From NCBI GenBank assembly GCA_020631355.1, contig JAHDHL010000011.1, positions 24,531-88,530 of the forward strand: 64,000 nucleotides of DNA, written 5' to 3'. The notes under the pieces were generated by a model. The model was not told where the DNA came from. It made no database searches and saw nothing but the letters and a program-made list of their open reading frames with translations. Made by a program: the position numbers and the translations under genes. Position 1 is the first letter of the stretch; every line of letters begins with the position of its first letter. Of this stretch, positions 17,991 to 26,928 are shown piece after piece. Origin of the DNA: Saprospiraceae bacterium (GTDB lineage Bacteria > Bacteroidota > Bacteroidia > Chitinophagales > Saprospiraceae).

Positions 17991-18083
17991 AATTCTCCCA
18001 TCTTTACGAACCAACTCGCCTCATTTAAGGTTTTCTTAACAGGACTGTTTATCCGTAGCCGACACCAACCATTTGACTGGCAG

Positions 18084-18091
18084 TATATTTG
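18084..18091 (+). promoter_or_regulatory. candidate -7 box TATATTTG upstream of the S41 peptidase
   Basis: An exact TAnnTTTG match, about 150 bp before the ATG at 18243. No TTG at the ideal -33 spacing. The rest of the 17936-18242 spacer holds only the terminator above. Confidence 0.3.
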
Positions 18092-18242
18092 TTTCTATTT
18101 TAGCAACCTTTGCTTGTACAAGCCATCTTTTGTATGTGTTAGCATTCGGTTAAAATCATTCTGAATTAGCCCTTTGAGACAACATTTCGTTTCAAAACGA
18201 GTATATTTAAGTAGAATATTATTCGAAAACCAAAATAAGGTT

Positions 18243-20366
18243 ATGAATTTCAACAGACCCATCTTGCTTTCCATGTCTTTCCTCATGTTTTTCATTGGAG
18301 CAAGCTTCACTTTGAATAATCCTTTGGATGATACCAGTAAGGAAGTATTGTTGCTGAAGACGATGATGGATGGCTTCAAAAACTACCATTACAACCCTTT
18401 AGAGATCAACGATAAGTTTTCCGAGAATCTCTATGACTCCTATTTGGATAGGATAGATTCAAGAAAACGTTTCCTTGTAGCTGATGATGTGAAACAGCTT
18501 TCCAAATTCAAGACTTCCTTGGATGAGGCAGTCAACGATAGTAATTATGAGTTCTTTGACATGTCTGTTATCCTATTGGAGGCGGGTATCAAAAGAGCAA
18601 AGGATTATTATACCACTGCATTAGAGTCGGATTTTGATTTTACCGAAGCAGGAACCTTTGAGTTGGATGGTGAGAAAAGATCATTCCCATCTGATTATGA
18701 TGCACAAAAGGAAAGATGGCAGAAAATTATCAAATACGAACTACTCGTTCGTTTGAACAATAAGATTGAGGCACAGGAAAAGGAATTGGCCAAGGAAGAA
18801 AGAGATCCTGAGTTCAAGGAAATGACACAGGATGAAATGTTGGCTAAGTCCAGGGAGGAAGTCAAGAAGACCTTTGACAAATGGTTTGCCCGTATGGAAA
18901 AGACCAAGCGTCAGGACAGGTTGGAAATTTACCTCAATTCCATAGCAGGATTATATGATCCGCATACCAACTATTATGCTCCGATTGAGAAGCAAAACTT
19001 CGATATCCAAATGTCAGGTAGATTGGAGGGAATAGGTGCCCGTTTGCAATCTGATGGTGAGGAAACCAAGGTGACCGAAATCGTAACTGGTGGCCCAGCT
19101 TGGAAAGAAGGAACGCTTAAGGCGAATGACCTGATCCTAAAGGTGGCCCAAGGGGATGAGGACCCAGTTGACGTTTCAGGAATGAATATCAATGAAGTGG
19201 TATCATTCATCAGAGGTAAGAAAGGAACAGAGGTTAAGCTGACCGTTAAGGATACAGAGGGCGAAACCAAGGTCGTTACCATCGTTCGTGATGTGGTCAT
19301 CATGGAAGAAGGTTATGCCAAGTCACTTATTCTTAATTACAAGCAGGAGGGCGTCAAGAATGTTGGTTACATCAAATTACCTCGTTTCTATGCTGATTTC
19401 CGTGATCCGAAGGGAAGACAGTGTGCCAATGACGTAGCTAGGGAAATCCAGAAGCTGAAAGCGGATGGTGTGGAATCCATTATCCTTGACCTAAGGGACA
19501 ACGGTGGTGGTTCACTCAGGGATGTAGTCGATATGTCAGGACTATTCATCGAGGAGGGGCCAATCGTACAAGTAAAAGCAAGGAATTTCAAGCCAAAGGT
19601 ATTGGAAGATACGGATGACCGTGTTTTATTCGATGGACATCTGATTGTGATGGTGAACCAATTCTCTGCCTCGGCATCAGAAATCTTGGCTGCGGCCATG
19701 CAGGATTATAACCGTGCTGTAATCGTGGGTAGTACTTCTACTTTCGGGAAAGGTACCGTACAACGTTTTGTTGATTTGGATGAAATGGTTTGGGGTAAGA
19801 AAGAAGAGAAGCCATTGGGAGAAGTGAAGATGACCATCCAGAAATTCTACAGAATCAACGGTGGCTCAACTCAGTTGAAAGGTGTTGTTCCGGATATCAT
19901 TCTTCCTGATAGTTACCAGAATATCCAGTTAGGTGAAAAGGAGTATGATTATGCCATGGAGTGGACTCAGATAGACCCGGTTGAATACAGCCAAAAGGTT
20001 AGGACGGTCAAGAATATGGATAAATTACGTTCCAATAGTAAGAAAAGGGTTTCATTGAACAAGACTTTCCAGGAAATCAATCAGAATGCTGAAAGATTGA
20101 AGGCCGTTCGTGACGATAGCGATTATTCATTGAATCTGGAAGAATTCCAATCCGAAAGAAAATCCGAAAGAGAGGATGCTAAGAAGTATGATAGCATCAT
20201 GGAGGACGACATCGAGGGAATGGAAGCCAATAACCTTAAGGCAGATATCAAGGATATAGAGGGAGATGAATCCAAAAAAGCTCGTAATGACAAATGGTTG
20301 GAGGGTGTAAGAAAAGATGTCTACATCCAAGAAGCATTGATGATTATGAAAGACATGACGAAATAA
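18243..20366 (+). CDS. prc: carboxy-terminal processing peptidase (S41, Prc/tail-specific protease)
   Basis: A 707-residue periplasmic serine protease. I use the ATG at 18243 because it starts the signal peptide (NRPILLSMSFLMFFIGASF). Domains: an N-terminal helical region (~35-230), PDZ (~255-340), then the S41 core with NQFSASASEILAAAMQDY (catalytic Ser) and STFGKGTVQRFVDL (catalytic Lys), and a C-terminal helical tail resembling DUF3340. The layout is that of Tsp/Prc, which degrades or trims envelope proteins from the C-terminus. It stands alone with its own terminator at 20388-20430. Confidence 0.93.
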   Translation: MNFNRPILLSMSFLMFFIGASFTLNNPLDDTSKEVLLLKTMMDGFKNYHYNPLEINDKFSENLYDSYLDRIDSRKRFLVADDVKQLSKFKTSLDEAVNDSNYEFFDMSVILLEAGIKRAKDYYTTALESDFDFTEAGTFELDGEKRSFPSDYDAQKERWQKIIKYELLVRLNNKIEAQEKELAKEERDPEFKEMTQDEMLAKSREEVKKTFDKWFARMEKTKRQDRLEIYLNSIAGLYDPHTNYYAPIEKQNFDIQMSGRLEGIGARLQSDGEETKVTEIVTGGPAWKEGTLKANDLILKVAQGDEDPVDVSGMNINEVVSFIRGKKGTEVKLTVKDTEGETKVVTIVRDVVIMEEGYAKSLILNYKQEGVKNVGYIKLPRFYADFRDPKGRQCANDVAREIQKLKADGVESIILDLRDNGGGSLRDVVDMSGLFIEEGPIVQVKARNFKPKVLEDTDDRVLFDGHLIVMVNQFSASASEILAAAMQDYNRAVIVGSTSTFGKGTVQRFVDLDEMVWGKKEEKPLGEVKMTIQKFYRINGGSTQLKGVVPDIILPDSYQNIQLGEKEYDYAMEWTQIDPVEYSQKVRTVKNMDKLRSNSKKRVSLNKTFQEINQNAERLKAVRDDSDYSLNLEEFQSERKSEREDAKKYDSIMEDDIEGMEANNLKADIKDIEGDESKKARNDKWLEGVRKDVYIQEALMIMKDMTK

Positions 20367-20387
20367 TCCTAACGGATTGGATATATT

Positions 20388-20430
20388 AAAGACCTTCCAT
20401 ATATATGCACTATATTTGGGAGGTCTTTTT
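20388..20430 (+). terminator. terminator of the S41 peptidase gene
   Basis: AAAGACCTTCC pairs with GGGAGGTCTTT (one G-T) around a 20-nt loop, followed by TTTTT. The loop contains TATATTTG (20411-20418), an exact -7 box that could start the next gene's transcript. Confidence 0.75.
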
Positions 20431-20466
20431 ATGTGAATTAACGAACCGTACTGCTGCATTCCATCA

Positions 20467-22338
20467 ATGAATTATCTCACACTAGAGCATATCACTAAGA
20501 ATTACGGAGAGAAAAACCTCTTTGACGATATCACACTCCATATTGACAAGGGCCAGAAGATTGCACTGGTGGCAAAGAATGGTACGGGTAAATCCACTTT
20601 GCTGAAAGTCCTCACAGGCGAAGAACGCTCCGAAAGGGAGGACAGTAAGGTTTTTGTCCACAAGAGCATCACTACAGGATTCCTGAAACAGGAACCCGAT
20701 TTCAATCCCTCGGATACGGTAATCGATACCATATTCGATTCTAATAATCCGATTCTGAGTGCGATTAGGGATTATGAGGAAGCCATGATACTGAAAAAGG
20801 AAGGACCTGAATTACAGGCTGTCCTTGAAAAAATGGAACATCACAAGGCTTGGGATTTTGAAGTGAAAATCAAGGAAATACTGACAAGATTCAATGTCAA
20901 GGACCTACAACAACAAATAGGAACCATGTCAGGTGGTCAGCAGAAACGGGTTGCTTTGGCTAAGGTCTTGATAGAAGAACCGGATTTCCTCATTCTGGAT
21001 GAGCCTACCAACCACTTGGATGTGGATATGATTGCGTGGCTGGAACAATATCTATCCCTTCCGAATCGGACGGTATTCATGATTACGCACGACCGTTATT
21101 TTTTGGATAGGGTTTGTAATGTGATTTATGAATTAGATCAGGGACAACTGCATAAGTACAAGGGGAATTATTCCTATTATCTGGAAAAAAAGGCTGAACG
21201 AACCGAGATAGAGGCCGCTACCATGGATAAGAGTAAGAAATTACTCAAACGAGAATTGGAATGGGTAAGAAGACAACCCAAAGCACGTGGCACCAAGGCC
21301 AAATCACGGGTGGATGCATTTCATGCCCTCAAGGATAAGACTTCGGGTAGGGTAGAGAAATCGGATTTCAAATTGGAATTCAAATCCGAACGACTGGGTA
21401 AGAAAATCGTGGAATGCCACAATGTCTCAAAATACTTCGGAACATTCAAGGCCGTAGAAAAATTCAATTATAAATTCAAGAAAAGAGAAAGGGTCGGAAT
21501 CGTAGGACCGAATGGTGTAGGTAAATCGACTTTCATTAAGTTGCTGACCAAGGAGTTGGCACCCGATACGGGAAAGGTAGTGGTTGGGGAGACGATTGTT
21601 TTCGGACATTATCATCAGGAGGGGATCCAACTGAATGCGGATAAGACCGTACTGGATGTAATCAGGGATATTGCCGAGGAAATTCCACTGAGTAGCGGAC
21701 AAAAATTGACGCCTGCCGCCTTTCTCGAAAAATTCCTTTTCAGTAGGAAACAACAAAGGGTTTTTGTATCTCAACTCAGTGGAGGGGAAAGACGCAGGTT
21801 GTATCTACTGACTGTCTTGGTCAAGAATCCTAATTTCCTCATCCTGGATGAGCCTACCAATGACTTGGATATCCTGACTCTCAATATACTAGAGGAATTC
21901 CTGGATGAATATCCAGGTTGCTTGGTTTTGGTATCCCACGATAGATACTTCATGGATAAGTTGACAGAACACCTTTTTGTCTTCGAGGGCGATGGTAAAA
22001 TAAAGGATTGGAATGGCAATTACAAGGAATACCGAGCATGGAAAAGAGAACAGGAAGCTGAAATAAGACAACAGGAAGCAGTAACCCAAAAGGCAGAGAA
22101 AAAGGAAAAACCAGTTTCCGATAAACCCAAACTGACCTACGAACAACGCAAGGAATTCAACCGATTGGAAAAGGAAATCGAAAAATTGGAAAAGAAGAAA
22201 TCCCAATTGGCCGAAAAATTCAATGACCCTAATATTACACCTGAAATCATCAAGGAAACCTCAATCCAGCTGAATGAAATTAGTGACACCATCGACGAAA
22301 AAGAAATGCGATGGTTGGAATTGGCCGAACTGGCCTGA
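20467..22338 (+). CDS. ABC-F family ATPase (Uup-like)
   Basis: A 623-residue protein without membrane helices, containing two ABC ATPase domains. Domain 1 has Walker A KNGTGKST (~38-45), the MSGGQQKR signature and LILDEPTNHLD. Domain 2 has PNGVGKST, LSGGERRR and LILDEPTNDLD. A charged linker lies between them (LLKRELEWVRRQPKARGTKAKSR, with the RRQPKARGTKAKSR motif typical of Uup). The C-terminal ~75 residues form a coiled coil (RLEKEIEKLEKKKSQLAEKF), as in Uup. ABC-F proteins act on the ribosome or on DNA structures; Uup assignment rests on the linker and the tail. Confidence 0.9.
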   Translation: MNYLTLEHITKNYGEKNLFDDITLHIDKGQKIALVAKNGTGKSTLLKVLTGEERSEREDSKVFVHKSITTGFLKQEPDFNPSDTVIDTIFDSNNPILSAIRDYEEAMILKKEGPELQAVLEKMEHHKAWDFEVKIKEILTRFNVKDLQQQIGTMSGGQQKRVALAKVLIEEPDFLILDEPTNHLDVDMIAWLEQYLSLPNRTVFMITHDRYFLDRVCNVIYELDQGQLHKYKGNYSYYLEKKAERTEIEAATMDKSKKLLKRELEWVRRQPKARGTKAKSRVDAFHALKDKTSGRVEKSDFKLEFKSERLGKKIVECHNVSKYFGTFKAVEKFNYKFKKRERVGIVGPNGVGKSTFIKLLTKELAPDTGKVVVGETIVFGHYHQEGIQLNADKTVLDVIRDIAEEIPLSSGQKLTPAAFLEKFLFSRKQQRVFVSQLSGGERRRLYLLTVLVKNPNFLILDEPTNDLDILTLNILEEFLDEYPGCLVLVSHDRYFMDKLTEHLFVFEGDGKIKDWNGNYKEYRAWKREQEAEIRQQEAVTQKAEKKEKPVSDKPKLTYEQRKEFNRLEKEIEKLEKKKSQLAEKFNDPNITPEIIKETSIQLNEISDTIDEKEMRWLELAELA

Positions 22339-22374
22339 TTGAAAAAGGATTTTTACTATAAACATTATAGCATT

Positions 22375-23460
22375 ATGAAATTAAGGTTACTGACTCTTTT
22401 TATCCTATTATCATTTGCCTTACAGGCACAGGACCATTATTCATATATCACGGATAGGCGCTTCTGGGCTCCTGATATGTTGTATGGATACAGCTTCAAA
22501 CCCAATATTAAGGAAACCCTTGACGGTGATAAGCAAAAACTGAAAGCGGGAAGTTATTCCTTCACCTATTCAGGTAATTATCTCTACGTTAAAGGAGGAA
22601 ATGTAGAGGGTGTTTACTCAGTGAATAACGTAATGCCATCAGAATATGGCTATAAGATGAATCTAATGAATGCCAGGGACCCCAGTATCCAGGGACATTT
22701 GAAGATTATCCTGAATGATGTGGCTCAGGTAGAGGCATTGGTATTGAAAAGAAGTAGGAAAGAGCAGGAAATCATTTTCCATTTACCCGTATTGCCCTCT
22801 GATAGGAAGAAAAGAGAAACCAAATATTTCACGGATTTGGGTGATTTTGAAATCGAGGACACAGATTCACTCTGGGGTGAGAAAATCTATCCTTTCCTAG
22901 TGGAACATGGGGATGTACAGTACCGTTTTCAGGCAGGGGATAGCACTTATATCGAATTCATTGAGACTTATAAGGTCGTTGACAAGCGCAAGCCTATCAA
23001 GGAGCCTAAGGTGAAGCCTGAGAAAAAGAAGAAAAAGAAAAAGAAAGGAGATGGGGAAGAAGAATTAGTGGAAGAATTAGAAATCGAGGAAATGGATGAG
23101 GATGAGGATGAAATGGAATCGGATACCATACCTGATTTAGTGGATTTGACTGGAATGTCCAAGGAGGAATTGGAGGAATATGCCGCTACTGATCCCAAGG
23201 TCAAACTCATATTGGAATATTTCATTGTACTGAATACATTCGAGGACCAAGAGGATGGCACGAGAAGATTGGTCGAGGATAAGTACCAAATCAAGAAAAT
23301 GGACGAGCGTGAGGATTCCAATGCAAGAAAAGGGGAGGAGCGATTCCAAATAGACCTGACAGTGGATGGCAATAAGCACATTTATCTATATCTATTGGAT
23401 GATAAGACCATAAGCTCCATTGAAATGGGCTTTGATAAATTCTATATGAGAGGACACTAG
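22375..23460 (+). CDS. secreted protein with poly-Lys and acidic low-complexity linker
   Basis: A 361-residue protein. The ATG at 22375 begins a signal peptide (MKLRLLTLFILLSFALQAQ). The N-terminal ~200 residues are beta-rich. A linker follows with nine successive Lys (DNA about 23020-23046) and a strongly acidic run (EEELVEELEIEEMDEDEDEME), then a final domain (~250-361). No family is recognised. It starts 36 bp after the ABC-F gene, so it may share its transcript. Coding A-tracts in the Lys run are possible slippage sites, but the frame continues normally. Confidence 0.6.
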   Translation: MKLRLLTLFILLSFALQAQDHYSYITDRRFWAPDMLYGYSFKPNIKETLDGDKQKLKAGSYSFTYSGNYLYVKGGNVEGVYSVNNVMPSEYGYKMNLMNARDPSIQGHLKIILNDVAQVEALVLKRSRKEQEIIFHLPVLPSDRKKRETKYFTDLGDFEIEDTDSLWGEKIYPFLVEHGDVQYRFQAGDSTYIEFIETYKVVDKRKPIKEPKVKPEKKKKKKKKGDGEEELVEELEIEEMDEDEDEMESDTIPDLVDLTGMSKEELEEYAATDPKVKLILEYFIVLNTFEDQEDGTRRLVEDKYQIKKMDEREDSNARKGEERFQIDLTVDGNKHIYLYLLDDKTISSIEMGFDKFYMRGH

Positions 23461-23533
23461 TTTCTTTGTCATGTTTCCCATGAATATTCATTCGGGATTG
23501 ATTATTGTAGGAATTTGAAAAAGAGGAATTATA

Positions 23534-24412
23534 ATGAGGAATAACATCGTTTTACTATTTTTTGCAACTTTGTTATTGGCTTCTTGCGGTAAGCCGATAT
23601 CGGATTTTACGTATGATATCCAAAGCAAATATGCACCGGCTAATGTACAGTTTGAGAATAAGTCGGAAAAGGCCGAATCCTATACATGGGACTTTGGTGA
23701 TGGCAATATTTCAATGGAGGAATCACCCAAGCATACCTATCAGGGGTCCGGGAATTATACCGTTAAATTGATTGCTACGAAAGGAACCAAAACCAAAGCC
23801 AAGGAGTACGCTGTATTCATTCCGCCACCGGAGGATTGCTTGGTAGAGTTGACAACTGATTATGGTAATATGATTATCAAATTGTATGATGATACCCCAA
23901 AACATAGGGATAATTTTATCAAGTTGGTGGAAGAAGGTTTCTATGATGACCTGTTGTTCCATAGGGTCATAGATGGCTTTATGATACAAGGAGGAGATCC
24001 TGACTCGAAGAATGCAAAAGCAGGAGCAAGATTGGGAATGGGTGGCCCGGGATACAGGGTGCCCGCTGAATTCAGGGATACATTGATTCATGTCAAGGGA
24101 GCATTGGCTGCAGCCAGGAATAATAATCCCAAAAAGGAATCTTCAGGTTCTCAATTCTATATCGTTCAGGGTCAGAAAGTGGATGCCAAGCGATTGGAAA
24201 GAATGTCCGGAAGTAAGGGAAAGCGGTACAGTTCAGCTGCGATGGAATTGTATAAGACTGTAGGAGGAACACCTCAGTTGGATGGTGAGTATACCGTATT
24301 CGGAATGGTCATCGAGGGATTGGATGTGATTGATAAGATTGCAAAGGTGGCAAAGGATAAAAGTGATAGGCCCACAAAGGATGTCAAAATGAAGATGCGG
24401 GTTATTAAATAA
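23534..24412 (+). CDS. lipoprotein with PKD domain fused to cyclophilin-type peptidyl-prolyl isomerase
   Basis: A 292-residue protein. The SPII signal ends in LLASC, so it is an envelope lipoprotein. A PKD domain follows (about residues 20-95: YAPANVQFENKSEKAESYTWDFGDGNIS...HTYQGSGNYTVKLIA). The cyclophilin domain starts at VELTTDYGNMIIKLYDDTPKHRDNFIKLVEEGFYDDLLFHRVIDGFMIQGGDP, which holds the catalytic Arg of FHRVI. It has a longer insert (KVDAKRLERMSGSKGKRYSSAAMELYK) before the final strands. Such enzymes assist folding of exported proteins. A PKD-cyclophilin fusion is uncommon outside Bacteroidota. Confidence 0.88.
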   Translation: MRNNIVLLFFATLLLASCGKPISDFTYDIQSKYAPANVQFENKSEKAESYTWDFGDGNISMEESPKHTYQGSGNYTVKLIATKGTKTKAKEYAVFIPPPEDCLVELTTDYGNMIIKLYDDTPKHRDNFIKLVEEGFYDDLLFHRVIDGFMIQGGDPDSKNAKAGARLGMGGPGYRVPAEFRDTLIHVKGALAAARNNNPKKESSGSQFYIVQGQKVDAKRLERMSGSKGKRYSSAAMELYKTVGGTPQLDGEYTVFGMVIEGLDVIDKIAKVAKDKSDRPTKDVKMKMRVIK

Positions 24413-24518
24413 GTGACATCACTTTTGTTAATATTCAGAAAAAAATCAATATCTAACTGCTTTGGTACAGAGTTTGTAATCATCAGGGTAGGTTAAATAA
24501 TTGAGTGAATAAAAGAGA

Positions 24519-24547
24519 AGCGACTCGTGGCCTTGCCGCGAGTCGCT
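24519..24547. other. GC-rich perfect hairpin without T tail
   Basis: AGCGACTCG and GGC pair with GCC and CGAGTCGCT (one internal mismatch, 3-nt loop). There is no T-run, so it is not a standard intrinsic terminator. It could be a 3' end stabiliser of the cyclophilin mRNA, a protein-binding palindrome or part of a small RNA. The rest of the 24413-24663 spacer shows nothing. Confidence 0.5.
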
Positions 24548-24663
24548 AACTTGTTGCATCCATTTCTGGATTTTTTGTAATAACCCTATTAACTAACCTA
24601 CTGACAACAAGTATAATTTTTTGATATATATTCCGTTATGATATAAAGTTCAAACGTCTGTCT

Positions 24664-25413
24664 ATGAGAGTAAACGGGATTTCTGCCATATTGTTGCTTC
24701 TGGCTGTCACATTTTTTCTTCCATCTTGTTCATTATCAAAGAAAACCAGCAAGTATAGGTACGACAATACCTCTGTAGAGGAGTATGGTGAAAAGCTATA
24801 TGGAAAGAAGAAAAAGACGGGCCAGGATGAATGGTCTGACAAGACTGTATTGAATGATACCATCGTTCGTGAGGGACAGGAAAGTATCATCATGCCTGAT
24901 GCTGTGGATGTTTCGGAGTATGAACCCGAATTCAAGAAAAAGAAGAAAAAGAAAAAGGAGAAACCTGCCGAACCCGAAATTTCCGAACCCATCAAACCGA
25001 GCATAGCCGGTGTTTCCCGAAAGGAATCCAAACTCAGACAGGATATGGTTGACTTCGGGAAAAAATATTTGGGTGTTCCCTATAAGTATGCCGGAAAGAA
25101 ACCCAGCACCGGATTCGATTGCTCGGGACTGACTTGTTATATCTATCAGGAATTCGGAATGAAAATCGGGGCGGCTTCCAGATTCCAAGCCAATGATGGT
25201 ACCAAAATCAAAACCTCCCAGACGCTACCCGGGGATTTGGTCATATTCGGTAAATCAGGGAAAATAAACCATGTGGCCATGGTCGTAAGGAATGATGACG
25301 AGGGATTATTTGTCATTCACAGTACATCCCGTGGTGTGGTCATTGATAATATTTTGAAATCCTCCTATTGGAAACCTCGCATTATGTATGCCCGGCGGGT
25401 CATAGGAGAATGA
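24664..25413 (+). CDS. NlpC/P60 peptidoglycan hydrolase lipoprotein
   Basis: A 249-residue protein. The SPII signal ends in FLPSC. A charged linker with an eight-Lys run (~90-100) and KPAEPEISEP precedes the NlpC/P60 domain (~120-249), which has GFDCSGLTCYIYQEF (catalytic Cys), KINHVAMVV (catalytic His) and VIHSTSRGV. These enzymes cut gamma-D-Glu-diaminopimelate type bonds in peptidoglycan. The Lys-rich linker resembles that of the protein at 22375. It is monocistronic as far as seen. Confidence 0.9.
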   Translation: MRVNGISAILLLLAVTFFLPSCSLSKKTSKYRYDNTSVEEYGEKLYGKKKKTGQDEWSDKTVLNDTIVREGQESIIMPDAVDVSEYEPEFKKKKKKKKEKPAEPEISEPIKPSIAGVSRKESKLRQDMVDFGKKYLGVPYKYAGKKPSTGFDCSGLTCYIYQEFGMKIGAASRFQANDGTKIKTSQTLPGDLVIFGKSGKINHVAMVVRNDDEGLFVIHSTSRGVVIDNILKSSYWKPRIMYARRVIGE

Positions 25414-25482
25414 CACTGATTGGACTACATTAAGAATGATACATTCCGAATGGATAACCAATTTGCTATGAATGATGCCCCC

Positions 25483-25968
25483 TTAGCATTTTATGCTTTC
25501 TATCCATATGAGATGGACTACCTCACAACTTTCTAATTTTCCATACTCCAATAATTCAGAATCATCAATACTTGAAGAATGCAAAGTATTCCATCCGCTG
25601 ATTTCATTTTCCAAGCATTTCTTATTGAATAGATGCATTCTTTCTTTCGAATTCAGTTGGGGATTTATTTCATATGATAAATCACAAGGATTTTGACTTC
25701 TCAAATCGATGAATGTGATTTTGAAATATTCATCGATTGCATTTCTAGTTTTTAGAAAAAGTATTAGACTATCGAATTCCGATATCTCGAGATAAGAGCC
25801 TAGCATCTTTGAGATTGGCTTGGTCCTTATAAGACAATTGCATTCAAAATTATCAATTTCGGATAATAAACAAGATTCAAAATATTGAGCTTCATTCATG
25901 CCTGGCTTACTCATATGGCAAGCACTCAATATTAGAGGAAGAAGTAGAATGATGAATCTGATTTCCAA
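25483..25968 (-). CDS. small Cys-containing lipoprotein, function unknown
   Basis: A 161-residue protein. No ATG is available at the right place; the TTG at 25968 directly begins a lipoprotein signal (EIRFIILLLPLILSAC). The mature part has further cysteines (SCLL, CNCL, NPCDL, KKCL, SCEV, ESIKC) that could form disulfides in the periplasm. No family is recognised. It is 36 bp downstream of the TPR lipoprotein gene and probably in its operon. Confidence 0.5.
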   Translation of the reverse strand: MEIRFIILLLPLILSACHMSKPGMNEAQYFESCLLSEIDNFECNCLIRTKPISKMLGSYLEISEFDSLILFLKTRNAIDEYFKITFIDLRSQNPCDLSYEINPQLNSKERMHLFNKKCLENEISGWNTLHSSSIDDSELLEYGKLESCEVVHLIWIESIKC

Positions 25969-26004
25969 ATGATGTTGTTTTTGTATTGAACAGTTATTTA
26001 CTTC

Positions 26005-26781
26005 CTACTTGCAATGTTCCATTTTGAGCCTTTCGAATTCAGTGCGTTCAACGGAGGATGCCTTTTCAAGAAAACCCAGCGAACTGGCCTTTTCGATTGC
26101 GGAACAAGCGGCTTCGGATTCATTCATTGCTCCATGATAAAGCGCATAATTACGGTAGACATAAGGATTCTTATCATCCATCTTTTCCGACATTTTCAAT
26201 GAGAGTAAGGCATTGCCCAACTCACCACTCCTAATGTTCATATAGGCGATGTTATTATAAGTGTAGGGATTGGAATCACTCATTTCAAGGGACTTATTGA
26301 AGTTTTCCATGGCTTCATCATATTGTTCCAAATCTGTACAAACGAGGGCGAGGTTATTATATAACATGGAAGACGGTTTATGTCTGATGGCCTTGGTATA
26401 AAAAGTCTTGGCAAGCACCTTATCCCCATACTTCGAATGAATAATGGCTGACATCCAATATGACTCCGAACGAATCTTGTCTGCATCATCACGATTGAGA
26501 GGCACCTTGGCACTTTCCTTAAAATCCTGGAGTGCCATTTCATTGTAACCCTTATTCTTCAGATATACTCCACGTTTATAGTAACAGGTGAAAGACTTGG
26601 GATCAGCTTGGGTGATGCAATCCGTCAATTCACTGATTTCAGGTAGTTTCATATATTCCGTTATCTCATCACTCATTTCAGTGACAGGTGGTTCAGATGA
26701 TGTTTTTTCTTCCTGTGCAGGTGTACAAGATGACAAAACTATTATGACCAATAACGACATTATGTATAACTTCGACTTCAT
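26005..26781 (-). CDS. TPR-repeat lipoprotein
   Basis: A 258-residue protein. The SPII signal ends in VLSSC. From about residue 60 there are tandem TPR units: SFTCYYKRGVYLKNKGYNEMALQDFKES, SMLYNNLALVCTDLEQYDEAMENFNKSLEM, PYTYNNIAYMNIRSGELGNALLSLKMSE, and a last unit YVYRNYALYHGAMNESEAACSAIEKA. It is likely an outer-membrane lipoprotein used as a protein-binding scaffold. It is transcribed ahead of the small lipoprotein gene at 25483. Confidence 0.75.
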   Translation of the reverse strand: MKSKLYIMSLLVIIVLSSCTPAQEEKTSSEPPVTEMSDEITEYMKLPEISELTDCITQADPKSFTCYYKRGVYLKNKGYNEMALQDFKESAKVPLNRDDADKIRSESYWMSAIIHSKYGDKVLAKTFYTKAIRHKPSSMLYNNLALVCTDLEQYDEAMENFNKSLEMSDSNPYTYNNIAYMNIRSGELGNALLSLKMSEKMDDKNPYVYRNYALYHGAMNESEAACSAIEKASSLGFLEKASSVERTEFERLKMEHCK

Positions 26782-26928
26782 TCTAGTATATTTTATAGTC
26801 TGCTAATTTACACAACAAAAGTCAGCTTTCTACAAACCATTACACGAATGATAATGTTCGTAATTTTATTATTCAAAATGAACTTGCTTTTCTGAAAAAG
26901 TTCAATATTAAAATCAAAAACTACATAT

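Noticed and set aside
23020..23046. Programmed frameshift at the poly-Lys A-tracts
   Set aside because: The zero frame continues through an acidic region into a well-formed C-terminal domain, and alternative frames there have no plausible product.
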